From positions 186,001 through 250,000 of the forward strand of contig NZ_VTOW01000003.1 in NCBI RefSeq assembly GCF_012184425.1: a DNA stretch of 64,000 bases, written 5' to 3'. Both the position numbers and the translations under genes were made by a program. Below, piece after piece: positions 17,890 to 26,198 of this stretch. Origin of the DNA: Candidatus Manganitrophus noduliformans (GTDB taxonomy: Bacteria > Nitrospirota > Nitrospiria > SBBL01 > Manganitrophaceae). How positions within the stretch are numbered: the stretch's first letter is position 1; each line of letters begins with the position of its first letter. The notes beneath the pieces were generated by a model. The model ran no database searches and was not told where the DNA came from. It worked only from the letters and a program-made list of their open reading frames with translations.

Positions 17890-18990
17890 TTATTGGACCT
17901 GCAGGTTTTTCGGCGGCTGGGGGCAGTCTTGGCAGAGGGGAAAACCGACCGGATTAGCTGTTCCGTCTGCGTTGACAATGTAGAGATATGTGTCATTCAA
18001 GCTGCCGAAAGATCCTTTGTTTAAGGTGACCTGGACCGACGTATCGGCCCAAGATGTCGGAACTTGAATCTCTCGATGGGTGACGGCGGTCCAGATCGGC
18101 GCGTTTCCGATCTCAACCCTGGCTTGCGTTGTGTCGAAATAAAGGTCGTCAATATAAACGAGAGCTCGGGCGTCAGTGGGATTGTCCTTGGCGAAGTAGG
18201 ACCCAAAATGCCACTGACGCCAAGTTTTAGTTGTTGTTCGGGTGATATATGCATCGCCATTTAAGTCGAGCAGAATAGAAGGGACAGGGGAAGAGGGCCG
18301 GTGTACCCACATTTTATACTTTCCATCCGGCACGTTCGGCGTGCTTTGAACAAGATAGACTTCAAATCGTACCCATTCGTTTTCAATGTCCTCGATGCGT
18401 GTGCTTCCCCAAAGGGTCGGTATATTGATCGTCGGATTATCCTGGACACTGCTTCGTAATTTACTATCGGCAGTGCCGCCCATTCCAAGACCGGCATAGG
18501 TCATTGGGAGCAAACCATCACTACCATATTCGAGCCAGGGCTTTATATTTCTCGACCAACTTGTGCTTTGTTTTTGCATTTTCCACCAGAAGGTGAAATA
18601 AACCGAGCTATGTTGGCCGGAATACTCAAGCGAGATATTGCTTCCTCCATTTAGGAAGTCGTGGAAACTTGACACCGTCGAGTTCGGTCGGACTCCCACA
18701 TTGGAGTATTTAGGTCCGATGGTGCCGTTGAAATAGTCGTCCCATGCCGGCCCTATAACAGGGAGGTTCCCCTTGATAGCACCGCCTTGGATTCCCTTTT
18801 CAAAATCGTCCCAAATTATTGGGGGACCCGCCGTTTTGCTGCCGAAACCGAGACCACTGATAGTAACAGCGGTGCCGTGGCTGAGGGAGCCAGAAACACC
18901 CGTAATGACCGGTTGTGCCAAGGCGGAGAGGTGAAATGGCACTGTAGAGGCGATGAAAAAAAGAATGCTGACGATTTTCTTTAATGACAT
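17890..18990 (-). CDS. Secreted protein with N-terminal IPT/TIG-like segment, unknown function
   Basis: 366 residues. Start chosen at 18990 because GGAGGATAACC precedes it directly. A signal peptide (MSLKKIVSILFFIAS...LSALA) leads into QPVITGVSGSLSHGTAVTISG, an IPT/TIG-like opening. A ~250-residue beta-rich, Trp-rich region follows (YFTFWWKMQKQSTSW, WRQWHFGSYF, VYIDDLYFDTT), reminiscent of carbohydrate-binding or polysaccharide-lyase-like jelly rolls. The C-terminus ends QPPKNLQVQ, which looks like the entrance to a fibronectin-III module, so the protein may be truncated. An upstream c-di-GMP riboswitch points to a biofilm or adhesion role; that is inference. Confidence 0.75.
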   Translation of the reverse strand: MSLKKIVSILFFIASTVPFHLSALAQPVITGVSGSLSHGTAVTISGLGFGSKTAGPPIIWDDFEKGIQGGAIKGNLPVIGPAWDDYFNGTIGPKYSNVGVRPNSTVSSFHDFLNGGSNISLEYSGQHSSVYFTFWWKMQKQSTSWSRNIKPWLEYGSDGLLPMTYAGLGMGGTADSKLRSSVQDNPTINIPTLWGSTRIEDIENEWVRFEVYLVQSTPNVPDGKYKMWVHRPSSPVPSILLDLNGDAYITRTTTKTWRQWHFGSYFAKDNPTDARALVYIDDLYFDTTQARVEIGNAPIWTAVTHREIQVPTSWADTSVQVTLNKGSFGSLNDTYLYIVNADGTANPVGFPLCQDCPQPPKNLQVQ

Positions 18991-19186
18991 GGTTATCCTC
19001 CCTGTCACTCTTTGATTGATAATTGGATATTTGATTTAAGCATATCTTCTTTCAGGTCTTTATTGTGTCGATTGTCTATCATCAAATATCCGGAGATCAA
19101 GTTAATGCCGGGCCATCTGCAATAAATGCGTTGTATTTGAAGGGACGATTTTTGCGTCAATTATTTTATTTCTCCGTCAATACAAT

Positions 19187-19219
19187 AAAAAAAGCCGCCA
19201 AGGGAATCCTTTGGCGGCT
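19187..19219 (-). terminator. Intrinsic terminator / expression platform of riboswitch 2
   Basis: On the - strand, AGCCGCCAAAGG and CCTTGGCGGCT form a strong GC-rich hairpin followed by a run of seven T. Its 5' arm (GCCGCC) overlaps the last bases of the preceding aptamer, so folding of aptamer and terminator should be mutually exclusive or coupled. It sits ~200 bases ahead of the 18990 start. Confidence 0.8.
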
Positions 19220-19290
19220 CGGCGGGCATGGCCTTTCAGCTTTAGCCCCGTTACTCTGCGTCCCCACCTTTCGATGGGTTTGCTCTGAGC
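19213..19290 (-). ncRNA. Cyclic-di-GMP-I (GEMM) riboswitch, copy 2
   Basis: The - strand shows the GEMM-I layout: GAGCAAACC, a hairpin closed by a GAAA tetraloop (CCATCGAAAGGTGG), then GGACGCAGAG where the consensus is GGACGCAAAG, then a second arm with CGGGGCTAAAG...GGCCATGCCCG. The base before CAAAC is G (G20 in Vc2 numbering), as in c-di-GMP rather than cGAMP binders. The intercalating A47 position reads G here. Followed by an intrinsic terminator and the 18990 secreted-protein gene. Recognised by consensus, not by a covariance search. Confidence 0.78.
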
Positions 19291-19596
19291 AAAGGTCGAA
19301 ATGTAACTTGAGTTACGCCATCGGCGTGAGATTCTTCAGCGCAACCCACTCTGACGCTTCGACTTATGTGGTGTTAATAACGATATAAAATACTATATTC
19401 CTTTTTTCCCGTCAACTATAATCACCCTCCATTTAATCTATACCGTTTCGACTTAATCAATATCTTCCTGTCGTTCAACATTCTCGATCGATCCTCGGCA
19501 AGATATAAGAAAAGCGGATCGAGATCAATCGGAAGGTCAACGTAGCGGTCCTTCGTAAGTGATCCATACTTAATGAGTCGATCGCCGGCGCCGCGT

Positions 19597-21837
19597 TCAT
19601 TTCTTGATTCCCTTCCGAAGCGCCGCAAGCGAGAGGACCAGAATCAGCCCGATCATGTCGGCCGAATGGCCCGGTCCCGACGCGGTTCCAGAGCTCGGCG
19701 AAATCATCGCGCAGCCGCCCCCGCCCCCCGAGCCGCCGTCGTTTGCATTCGAGCCGCCGGTCGAAAAACCGAAGGGGGTTGCAGAAGCATGCGCGGTCTG
19801 TTGATAGTTCCCGTTGTTATCGTATGATGAGGCCGAATAGTAGTAGGTCACGTTATCCTGTAGCCCTGCATGGATGACGGTGATGCTTTCATTGATTCGC
19901 CCGGAAAAGTTTCCGAGGATCTCACCGTCTTCAATGCCGTTCGGGAATCGATCGGTCCGGTAGACGATGCGGACCCCGACGAAGTCGGAATCGGACGGAT
20001 TGACCCAGCTTAATGTGACCGTTTGAGTCCCCGGAACGGCGGTGAAGTGTTCGACGTCCGCCGGAGGGACCGTATCGCCGAGGGGGTTCGTGGTGAAGCT
20101 GTGGTCGGCCGACACGGAGAGATTGCCCAAGGCGTCGGCGCTTTTGACCCGATAATGGTAGACCGTGTTCGGTTGGAGCCCGGAGAGGGTCCGGCTGTGG
20201 CTGTTCGACAGGGTGGCGTTGACCCCGCTGCTGTTCCCGTATCCGACGGTAAGACCATACTCCACCTCACTCGTCGCCGGCTCATCCGTTCCCCAGGTGA
20301 TCGTCACACCCTCCGTGGTCATGTCCCGCGCATCGATCGCCGACAGAACCGGTCCGGTCGTATCGGAAGAAGATTGGGCGGCTGTTGTAAACGAATTGTT
20401 CCCGGAGGTGGCGGTATTCCCGGCGGCGTCCCGGCTGATGACCCGGTAGTTGTAGGTGGTGGCCGGCTGAAGATTCGTCAATGAAGCGCTGTGGGCGGCC
20501 AGAAGGGTCGTATTCAATGTGCTGAGAGAGCCGTACGCCGTGGTCGGCCCGTATTCCACTTGGGCGGTGGCCGCTTCATTGGTGCTCCAGGAAATGACAA
20601 CCGAGGTGGAAGCAACGTTCCCCGCGGCGATACCGGAGAGAACCGGCGCCGTTGTATCGGGGGTGGCGGAGGTGGTGAAGGTTCTATTTCCGGAGACCGA
20701 GATGTTTCCGGCCCCATCTTGGCTGATGACCCGGTAGTTGTAGGTGGTGGCGGGGCTCAGGCCGGAGAGGGTCCGGCTGTGACTGGTGACCGGCGTGGCG
20801 CCCAATGCGGAGGAAGAGCCGTACGATGTCGTCGTTCCGTATTCGACTTGGGAGGTCGCCGTTTCATTGGTGCTCCAGGTGATTACTGCGGAGGTCGATG
20901 CGATGTTGCTGGCGGCAATATTGGAAAGGGTCGGCGCGGTGGTGTCGGGGGGCGCGGCGGTGGTGAACGTTCGATCTCCCGAGGTGGCCAGATTTCCGGC
21001 GCCGTCCCGGCTGCGGACGCGATAATGATAAAGCGTGGCGGGGAGAAGCCCGGTCACCTGTTGGCTATGATTTGTAGTGAGCGTGGTATTGAGCGTCGTG
21101 GAGCTTCCGTACGAAGTGGTTGTCCCATATTGAATCTGGGTGTCGGAACTCTCATTGGTCGTCCAGCTGATCGTGGCCGCGGTGGTGGTGATATTCGAGG
21201 CGCCGATTCCGGAAATCGCCGGCGCGGTGGTGTCGGGCGCGGCGGAGGTGGTGAAGGTGCGGTCCCCGGAGGTGCCGGTGTTCCCGGCGGCGTCTCTGCT
21301 GATGACCCGATAATGGTAAGTCGTTGAAGGGTTCAAGCCGCTTAACACGCGGCTATGGCCGGTGACGAGGGTCGAATTGAGCGCGGAGGAGGAACCGTAT
21401 GAGGTCGTGACGCCGTACTCCACCTGGGAGGTGGCCGCTTCGTTGGTGCTCCAGCTGATGGTTGCTCCGGCGCTGGTGATGCTGCCGGCCGCAATGGCGG
21501 AGAGGGTCGGCGCGGTGGTGTCGCCGAAGCTCTTGCTGACTTCATTGGAGTAGCCGCTTTCCGCCCCCGAGGTGTTGTATGCGCTGACGGCAAAATAATA
21601 GGTCTGACTGCTGCTTAAACCGTTTACAGTGAAAGACGTTTGATTGCCGACGTCCACGGGGGCGCCGTAGCTGCCGGAGGAGGTTCCATAGTAAACTTTA
21701 TATCCCCCGAGATCGTTTTCCGTGTTGGCGTCCCAGGAGAGGAAGGCGTCCGCAGCCATCGCGGGGGTTTTCCAATTCAGGAGAAGGATCATACCGATGA
21801 TCATCAGAGCGCTTCGCTTGATCAATGAGGTCTGCAT
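19597..21837 (-). CDS. Secreted multi-fibronectin-III protein with Gly-rich/Cys C-terminal anchor
   Basis: 746 residues; GGAGGAACAGC precedes ATG 21837. Signal peptide (MQTSLIKRSALMIIGMILLL...AMA), one Fn3 module (~30-105), five near-identical ~93-residue Fn3 modules beginning DTTAP or DTTGP (~107-575) and a divergent seventh module. Each repeat carries ISW(S/T)TNE, QVEYG.TT.YGS and YHYRV-S-D-GN. The C-terminus is a Gly-Ser run, GGGGGCAM, a hydrophobic helix (DMIGLILVLSLAAL) and RKGIKK. This is a tripartite sorting signal resembling Cys-containing JDVT/GlyGly-type CTERM tails, with no PEP motif. Likely a surface adhesin or matrix protein under c-di-GMP control. Confidence 0.87.
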   Translation of the reverse strand: MQTSLIKRSALMIIGMILLLNWKTPAMAADAFLSWDANTENDLGGYKVYYGTSSGSYGAPVDVGNQTSFTVNGLSSSQTYYFAVSAYNTSGAESGYSNEVSKSFGDTTAPTLSAIAAGSITSAGATISWSTNEAATSQVEYGVTTSYGSSSALNSTLVTGHSRVLSGLNPSTTYHYRVISRDAAGNTGTSGDRTFTTSAAPDTTAPAISGIGASNITTTAATISWTTNESSDTQIQYGTTTSYGSSTTLNTTLTTNHSQQVTGLLPATLYHYRVRSRDGAGNLATSGDRTFTTAAPPDTTAPTLSNIAASNIASTSAVITWSTNETATSQVEYGTTTSYGSSSALGATPVTSHSRTLSGLSPATTYNYRVISQDGAGNISVSGNRTFTTSATPDTTAPVLSGIAAGNVASTSVVISWSTNEAATAQVEYGPTTAYGSLSTLNTTLLAAHSASLTNLQPATTYNYRVISRDAAGNTATSGNNSFTTAAQSSSDTTGPVLSAIDARDMTTEGVTITWGTDEPATSEVEYGLTVGYGNSSGVNATLSNSHSRTLSGLQPNTVYHYRVKSADALGNLSVSADHSFTTNPLGDTVPPADVEHFTAVPGTQTVTLSWVNPSDSDFVGVRIVYRTDRFPNGIEDGEILGNFSGRINESITVIHAGLQDNVTYYYSASSYDNNGNYQQTAHASATPFGFSTGGSNANDGGSGGGGGCAMISPSSGTASGPGHSADMIGLILVLSLAALRKGIKK

Positions 21838-21879
21838 GCTGTTCCTCCATGCATCAATAAAAAGTGTTTGGTCTGTGTA

Positions 21880-21910
21880 ATAAAAAAGCCCATTCCTCGG
21901 AATGGGCTTG
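21880..21910 (-). terminator. Intrinsic terminator after riboswitch 1
   Basis: On the - strand AAGCCCATTCC-GA-GGAATGGGCTT forms an 11-bp perfect hairpin followed by TTTTT, located between the c-di-GMP aptamer and the Fn3-protein start. It is the likely expression platform. Confidence 0.85.
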
Positions 21911-21937
21911 TGCCTAAAGATGCGCCGGCATCGTCAT

Positions 21938-22025
21938 GGCAACCAGACGAACCGTGGGAAGTGGATCCCCTACTCATCGGTCTCTTGGCTTTGCGTCCTA
22001 CCCTCTCGGATAGTTTGCCCTTTTT
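21938..22025 (-). ncRNA. Cyclic-di-GMP-I (GEMM) riboswitch, copy 1
   Basis: The - strand reads GGGCAAAC, a hairpin with a GAGA (GNRA) loop (CTATCCGAGAGGGTAG), the invariant GGACGCAAAGCC, a second longer arm, and the closing GGTTGCC that pairs with the 5' GGCAAAC region. G precedes CAAAC (c-di-GMP type) and A47 is intact. It is followed by an intrinsic terminator and the multi-Fn3 gene at 21837. Placement implies transcription control of a surface protein by c-di-GMP. Whether the ligand turns the gene on or off cannot be decided without folding. Confidence 0.88.
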
Positions 22026-22101
22026 CACGAGTTGCTGTCGTATGTTGCGTATCGGTATACGCAAGCGACATGCCTGTGAAACACGAATGGAGAAAAGAAT
22101 G

Positions 22102-22196
22102 GATTCTATCCAACGATTATGGAAGGAGTTTTCAAAGGCCGTCTCTTGAGGCTAGATTCTATCCAATGATTATGGAAGGAGTTCTCAAGGGGCGTA
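22102..22196 (+). repeat. Two-copy tandem direct repeat (53-bp unit) upstream of prsK
   Basis: GATTCTATCCAACGATTATG GAAGGAGTT... at 22102 recurs as GATTCTATCCAATGATTATG GAAGGAGTT... at 22155. It lies in the 520-base divergent region between the Fn3 gene and prsK. Could be a duplicated operator or a mere tandem duplication. The rest of 21838-22356 holds riboswitch 1, its terminator and a C10 run near 22280; no gene seen. Confidence 0.7.
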
Positions 22197-22356
22197 TGAT
22201 CGTGTTCGATCGGGAAAACGGCATTTTACGGCTGAAAACCTCTTTTTGTCTCTCCGATGTGAAGCCGATTACCCAGGGCCCCCCCCCCGATCGAGGGGAT
22301 TGTGCCGCGCCAGAGTTTCTACTAAAATACTCTGATTTCCATAAAAACAGGTCAAT

Positions 22357-24483
22357 ATGACATTTCCTTCCTTTATCCCATTCTTGAATGCCCTTCTTTG
22401 CGCAGGATTGGCGCTGTTCATCTTCCTTGAAGACAAGCGGTCCTTTGTCCACCGGGTATTTTCTTTCGGGATGATCGCCCTGGCCCTTAAAGAGCTTTTC
22501 GTCGGAATGGCGATGGGAACCCCCCTTCCCTCGGAAAGGGTCGATTGGGGGGCCTGGGGGCTGACAGCGGCCAGTATGCTTCCCGGAAGCTGGTTTTTGT
22601 TCAGCCTCAGTTTCGGTCGTTCGAATTACAAGGAGCTGGTGGCGAAATGGAAGTGGTTTATCCTCCTGTCGCTGACCCTCCCTTTTTCGATGACACTCTT
22701 CTTTAGGGAGTCTCTCTTGGTGTCCGCTTTTCCGGAAGAAGGGGGATCTCCCGTTCTCCGTCTTGGATGGTCCGGTTATACCTTTTACCTTTTCTATCTT
22801 TTGGCTTCCGTGGTGATACTGATGAATCTGGAGGGAACCCTCCGGGCTTCCACGGGGAATAAGCGGTGGCAAGTCAAATTTATGCTCCTCGGGATCGGGG
22901 GGCTGTTTGCCGTTCAAATTTATACCGCCAGTCATACCCTTCTCTTTTCATTGATTAATTCGGGGATGGAATCGATCAATTCTTTTGCGATTCTGGTGGC
23001 GAATATCCTGATTGTCCTCTCCCTCCTGCGTAATCGCTTCCTCAATGTCGATATTTATTTCTCACGCACATTGCTTTACAACTCGATTACGATCGTGGTC
23101 GTCGGGGCCTATCTTCTGACGGTCGGTATCCTTGCGAAGGCGATCGCTTATTTTGGGGGCAACCAGGCCATTCCCCTCGGCACTTTTTTCGTTTTTGTTT
23201 CGCTCCTGGGCCTTACGGCGATCCTTCTTTCCGATCAGTTGCGCCAGGAGCTAAAGCGTTTTATCAGCCGGAACTTTTATCAGCCGCGTTACGACTATCG
23301 CAAGGAGTGGACGGCATTTACCCAACAGACCACTTCATTGATGAACGTCAACGATCTCTGCTCCGCAGTATCAAAAATGGTTTCAGAGACGTTTGGAGCC
23401 CCTTCTGTAACGATTTGGCTGGTTGATGAGAGTCCCAATGCCATTTATTTCGGCGGATCGACCGTATTTTCCGATATTCAAATCCTGGATGTGAAGAACA
23501 AGAGTAAAATATGGGATGAGCTCCTTTCATTTATGAATCGTCATCCGGCGCCGCTCGATGTGGACTCGCCCAAAAACGAAAAGATAAGAGAAATGAAGGA
23601 AGCTCACGCCGATTATTTTGAAAAGACCAGAATAAGTTTTTGCGTCCCGCTCATTTCCAGCCGGAGCCTGCTGGGGGTGATGACGTTGAGCCGCCGTCTA
23701 ACCAAGGAGCCGTTCTCGTTGGAGGACGCCGATTTGTTGAAAACCATCGCGGATCAAGCGGCGGGGAGTCTCCTCAACGTGAAGCTGACGGAGCGTCTTT
23801 TGAAGGCGAAAGAGATGGAGGCGTTCCAGAGCCTCTCCGCCTTTTTCATCCATGACTTGAAAAATTTGGCATCGATGCTTTCTCTCACGATGCGGAATCT
23901 GCCGGCCCATTTTGATAATCCCGAATTTAGGAGTGATGCGCTGCGGGTGATCTCCCAGAGCGTCTCCAAAATGAACGACATGTGCAGCCGCCTCTCCCTT
24001 TTGACGAAAAAAATGGAGCTGCAGTGTGTTGAAGTCGATCTGAATGAATTGGTCGCCTCCACCCTGGGAGGAATGAATGGATCGGTCAAATCGACGGTGG
24101 AGAAAAACCTTCAGACGTTGCCGAAGTGCATGATCGATCCCGACCAGGTCCAGAAGGTCATCGTGAATCTTATCCTCAATGCAAACGAAGCGGTCGACCA
24201 AAGGGGGGTCATCCGGATCGAGACCGACCGGACGGAAGAGTGCGTCGTTTTCTCCGTCAGCGACAACGGTTGCGGCATCTCGAAACAATTTATCGAGCGC
24301 TCTCTTTTCCAGCCGTTTCAAACCACAAAGAGTCAGGGGCTTGGGATCGGTCTGTTTCATACGAAGAAAATTGTGGAAGCGCATCACGGTAAAATCGAAG
24401 TCGAAAGCGAGGAGGGGGTCGGGACCACTTTTCGGGTGATCCTGCCGATCCATAGCGTCAATGGCACAGAACACAAAGTATAA
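22357..24483 (+). CDS. prsK: PEP-CTERM system histidine kinase PrsK
   Basis: 708 residues. About eight or nine membrane helices fill residues 1-295, followed by a GAF-like sensor (~310-465). A histidine-kinase core follows: phospho-acceptor H499 in FFIHDLKNLASML, N-box NLILNANEAVDQ (~605), G1 SDNGCGIS (~636) and G2 GLGIGLFHTKK (~661). The HDLKN H-box and multi-helix N-terminus match PrsK of exosortase systems. It overlaps prsR by 23 bases, the expected gene pair. Likely senses an envelope or matrix cue and phosphorylates PrsR to activate sigma-54 promoters of PEP-CTERM genes. Confidence 0.92.
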   Translation: MTFPSFIPFLNALLCAGLALFIFLEDKRSFVHRVFSFGMIALALKELFVGMAMGTPLPSERVDWGAWGLTAASMLPGSWFLFSLSFGRSNYKELVAKWKWFILLSLTLPFSMTLFFRESLLVSAFPEEGGSPVLRLGWSGYTFYLFYLLASVVILMNLEGTLRASTGNKRWQVKFMLLGIGGLFAVQIYTASHTLLFSLINSGMESINSFAILVANILIVLSLLRNRFLNVDIYFSRTLLYNSITIVVVGAYLLTVGILAKAIAYFGGNQAIPLGTFFVFVSLLGLTAILLSDQLRQELKRFISRNFYQPRYDYRKEWTAFTQQTTSLMNVNDLCSAVSKMVSETFGAPSVTIWLVDESPNAIYFGGSTVFSDIQILDVKNKSKIWDELLSFMNRHPAPLDVDSPKNEKIREMKEAHADYFEKTRISFCVPLISSRSLLGVMTLSRRLTKEPFSLEDADLLKTIADQAAGSLLNVKLTERLLKAKEMEAFQSLSAFFIHDLKNLASMLSLTMRNLPAHFDNPEFRSDALRVISQSVSKMNDMCSRLSLLTKKMELQCVEVDLNELVASTLGGMNGSVKSTVEKNLQTLPKCMIDPDQVQKVIVNLILNANEAVDQRGVIRIETDRTEECVVFSVSDNGCGISKQFIERSLFQPFQTTKSQGLGIGLFHTKKIVEAHHGKIEVESEEGVGTTFRVILPIHSVNGTEHKV

Positions 24484-25825
24484 AATTCTCATCGTCGATG
24501 ATGATGAGACGATCCGCCAACAGATGAAATGGGCCCTGGCCGACGAGTACGAGATCTTCTTGGCCGAAAACCGAAGGGGCGCGATCGATCTTTTCCGGCG
24601 GGAGCTCCCTCCGGTGGCGACCCTCGACCTCGGCCTGGCGCCTCATCCCCGGGAAGCGACGGAGGGGCTGCTGGCCCTCTCCGAAATGCTGGAGATCGAC
24701 CCGCGGGTCAAAATTATCATTGTCAGCGGCAACTCCGACCGGGCGAATGCCCTCAAGGCGATCGAGCAAGGGGCCTATGATTTCTTCACCAAGCCGATCG
24801 ATCTCGACGAGATCCGGGTGACCCTCCGGCGGGCGATTCACCTCTTTCAGTTGGAGGAGGAGAATCGTCAATTAAAGAAACGCCCGACACAAGAGGGAGG
24901 GATGATCGGCGCCAGCCGGGTGATGGAAGGGCTCTACGCGACGATCCGCAAAGTTTCAACGACCGATATCCCTGTTCTGATTACCGGCGAGAGCGGCACC
25001 GGGAAAGAGCTGGTCGCCCAATCGATCCATCAGCATAGCGCCCGGAAGGCCGGTCCTTTTATCGCGATCAATTGCGGCGCCATTCCGGAGAACCTCTTGG
25101 AAAGCGAGCTCTTCGGTCATGAGAAGGGGGCGTTCACGGGGGCGCACGCGCAGCGGAAAGGCCGGATCGAATATGCGGCGGGGGGGACCCTTTTTCTGGA
25201 CGAAATCGGAGAGCTTGGATTGGGCCTTCAGGTGAAGCTGCTCCGTTTTCTTCAAGAGAAGACGATTGAGCGGGTTGGCGGAAGGGAGAGTCTTCATATC
25301 GACGCGAGGGTGATTGCCGCCACGAATCGCGATCTGAAGGAGAGGATGGCGAGCGGGGTTTTCCGAGAAGACCTTTTTTATCGGTTGGGGGTTGTTTCTA
25401 TTTCAGTTCCCCCGTTACGTGAGCGAAACGGGGATCTTCTCGTTTTAACCCGCGTCTTCATCGCCCGTTTTTCGGAAGAAACGGGGAAGAAGGTCAAGGG
25501 GTTAACCCCTGCGGCCGTTGAGGCGCTCACGGCCCATTCCTGGCCCGGCAATGTCCGTGAGTTGGAAAACAAGGTCAGAAGGGGGGTCGTGATGACCGAC
25601 GGGGTTCATTTGACCCCGGAAGACCTGGAATTGGCCGTACCGGGCGAGCCGGTTCCCCTGCCAAGATTAAAAGCTGCGAGAGAGAAGCTGGAACGTGAGC
25701 TGGTGGAGCTGGCGCTGGCGCGGTTCGGCGGAAACGTCACCCAGGCGGCATCCGCCCTCGGTATCTCACGGCAGGCGCTGCACGATATCCTGACGAAGCG
25801 CCAGATCGAGCGTTCCTCGAATTAG
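24461..25825 (+). CDS. prsR: PEP-CTERM-box sigma-54 response regulator PrsR
   Basis: 454 residues: receiver (7-120) with acidic pocket VDDDE, phospho-acceptor D56 and K111; AAA+ sigma-54 activator domain with Walker A GESGTGKE (~175), GAFTGA loop (~223, contacts sigma-54), and GGGTLFLDEIGEL Walker B; C-terminal Fis-type helix-turn-helix (ASALGISRQALHDIL, ~428-445). Overlaps prsK. A repeated GACRGAAAASTTGACA motif and GG-N10-GC promoters before the downstream PEP-CTERM genes are its probable targets. The 3' end has a decayed duplicate at 27127-27546. Confidence 0.93.
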   Translation: MAQNTKYKILIVDDDETIRQQMKWALADEYEIFLAENRRGAIDLFRRELPPVATLDLGLAPHPREATEGLLALSEMLEIDPRVKIIIVSGNSDRANALKAIEQGAYDFFTKPIDLDEIRVTLRRAIHLFQLEEENRQLKKRPTQEGGMIGASRVMEGLYATIRKVSTTDIPVLITGESGTGKELVAQSIHQHSARKAGPFIAINCGAIPENLLESELFGHEKGAFTGAHAQRKGRIEYAAGGTLFLDEIGELGLGLQVKLLRFLQEKTIERVGGRESLHIDARVIAATNRDLKERMASGVFREDLFYRLGVVSISVPPLRERNGDLLVLTRVFIARFSEETGKKVKGLTPAAVEALTAHSWPGNVRELENKVRRGVVMTDGVHLTPEDLELAVPGEPVPLPRLKAAREKLERELVELALARFGGNVTQAASALGISRQALHDILTKRQIERSSN

Positions 25826-25948
25826 AAGCGGGATTTTCCTTTTTCAGTGAACGCCAAAACGCGGGAAAAGATGCCGAGAATAATTTTTTACGGTATTTTT
25901 CCATTCGGAAGTCGATTGATTCGGATCTCTTATCTTGTTTCGTGACGC

Positions 25949-25967
25949 CCGACGGAAAACTTGACAG
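25949..25967 (+). promoter_or_regulatory. Putative PrsR upstream activating site 1
   Basis: CCGACGGAAAACTTGACAG, ~130 bases before a sigma-54-type promoter. It shares the GAC(G/A)GAAAA(C/G)TTGACA core with sites at 27554 and 27653, all ahead of PEP-CTERM genes. The PrsR assignment is inferred from position and recurrence. Confidence 0.65.
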
Positions 25968-26093
25968 CTGCCGATTTTTATTTTTGTATTTCCCTCTTTA
26001 ACAGGAGAAAAGGATCGAAAATACATATTATTTTTATATATAAATCAAATGCTTAGTTCTATTTTCTCTAAGGCCTCTTGAATTTTTGAAGTA

Positions 26094-26109
26094 TGGTATG
26101 TCCTTTGCT
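26094..26109 (+). promoter_or_regulatory. Sigma-54-type promoter for the first PEP-CTERM gene
   Basis: TGGTATGTCCTTTGCT keeps GG and GC exactly ten bases apart, as in -24/-12 promoters, and differs from the second site (27776) only at one base. It lies ~90 bases before ATG 26199, leaving a plausible leader. Confidence 0.75.
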
Positions 26110-26198
26110 TATAGTTTATACTGGTTAGTAGTTTAGCTGCAAGTGCTTCTATTTTCGAATAGGCAGGTAGGATAACGATAACAATTCAGGGGTGCAAT

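Noticed and set aside
20491-21327. 278-codon Gly/Arg-rich repetitive frame opposite the Fn3 gene
   Set aside because: Its repeats merely mirror the Fn3 repeats; no start signal.
19597-21837. Repeated ~280-base units considered as a CRISPR or satellite array
   Set aside because: Units are coding Fn3 modules in one frame; no direct repeat-spacer structure.
19213-22025. cGAMP-type GEMM-Ib assignment for the riboswitches
   Set aside because: Both aptamers keep G immediately before CAAAC (G20), whereas the cGAMP variants change this base.
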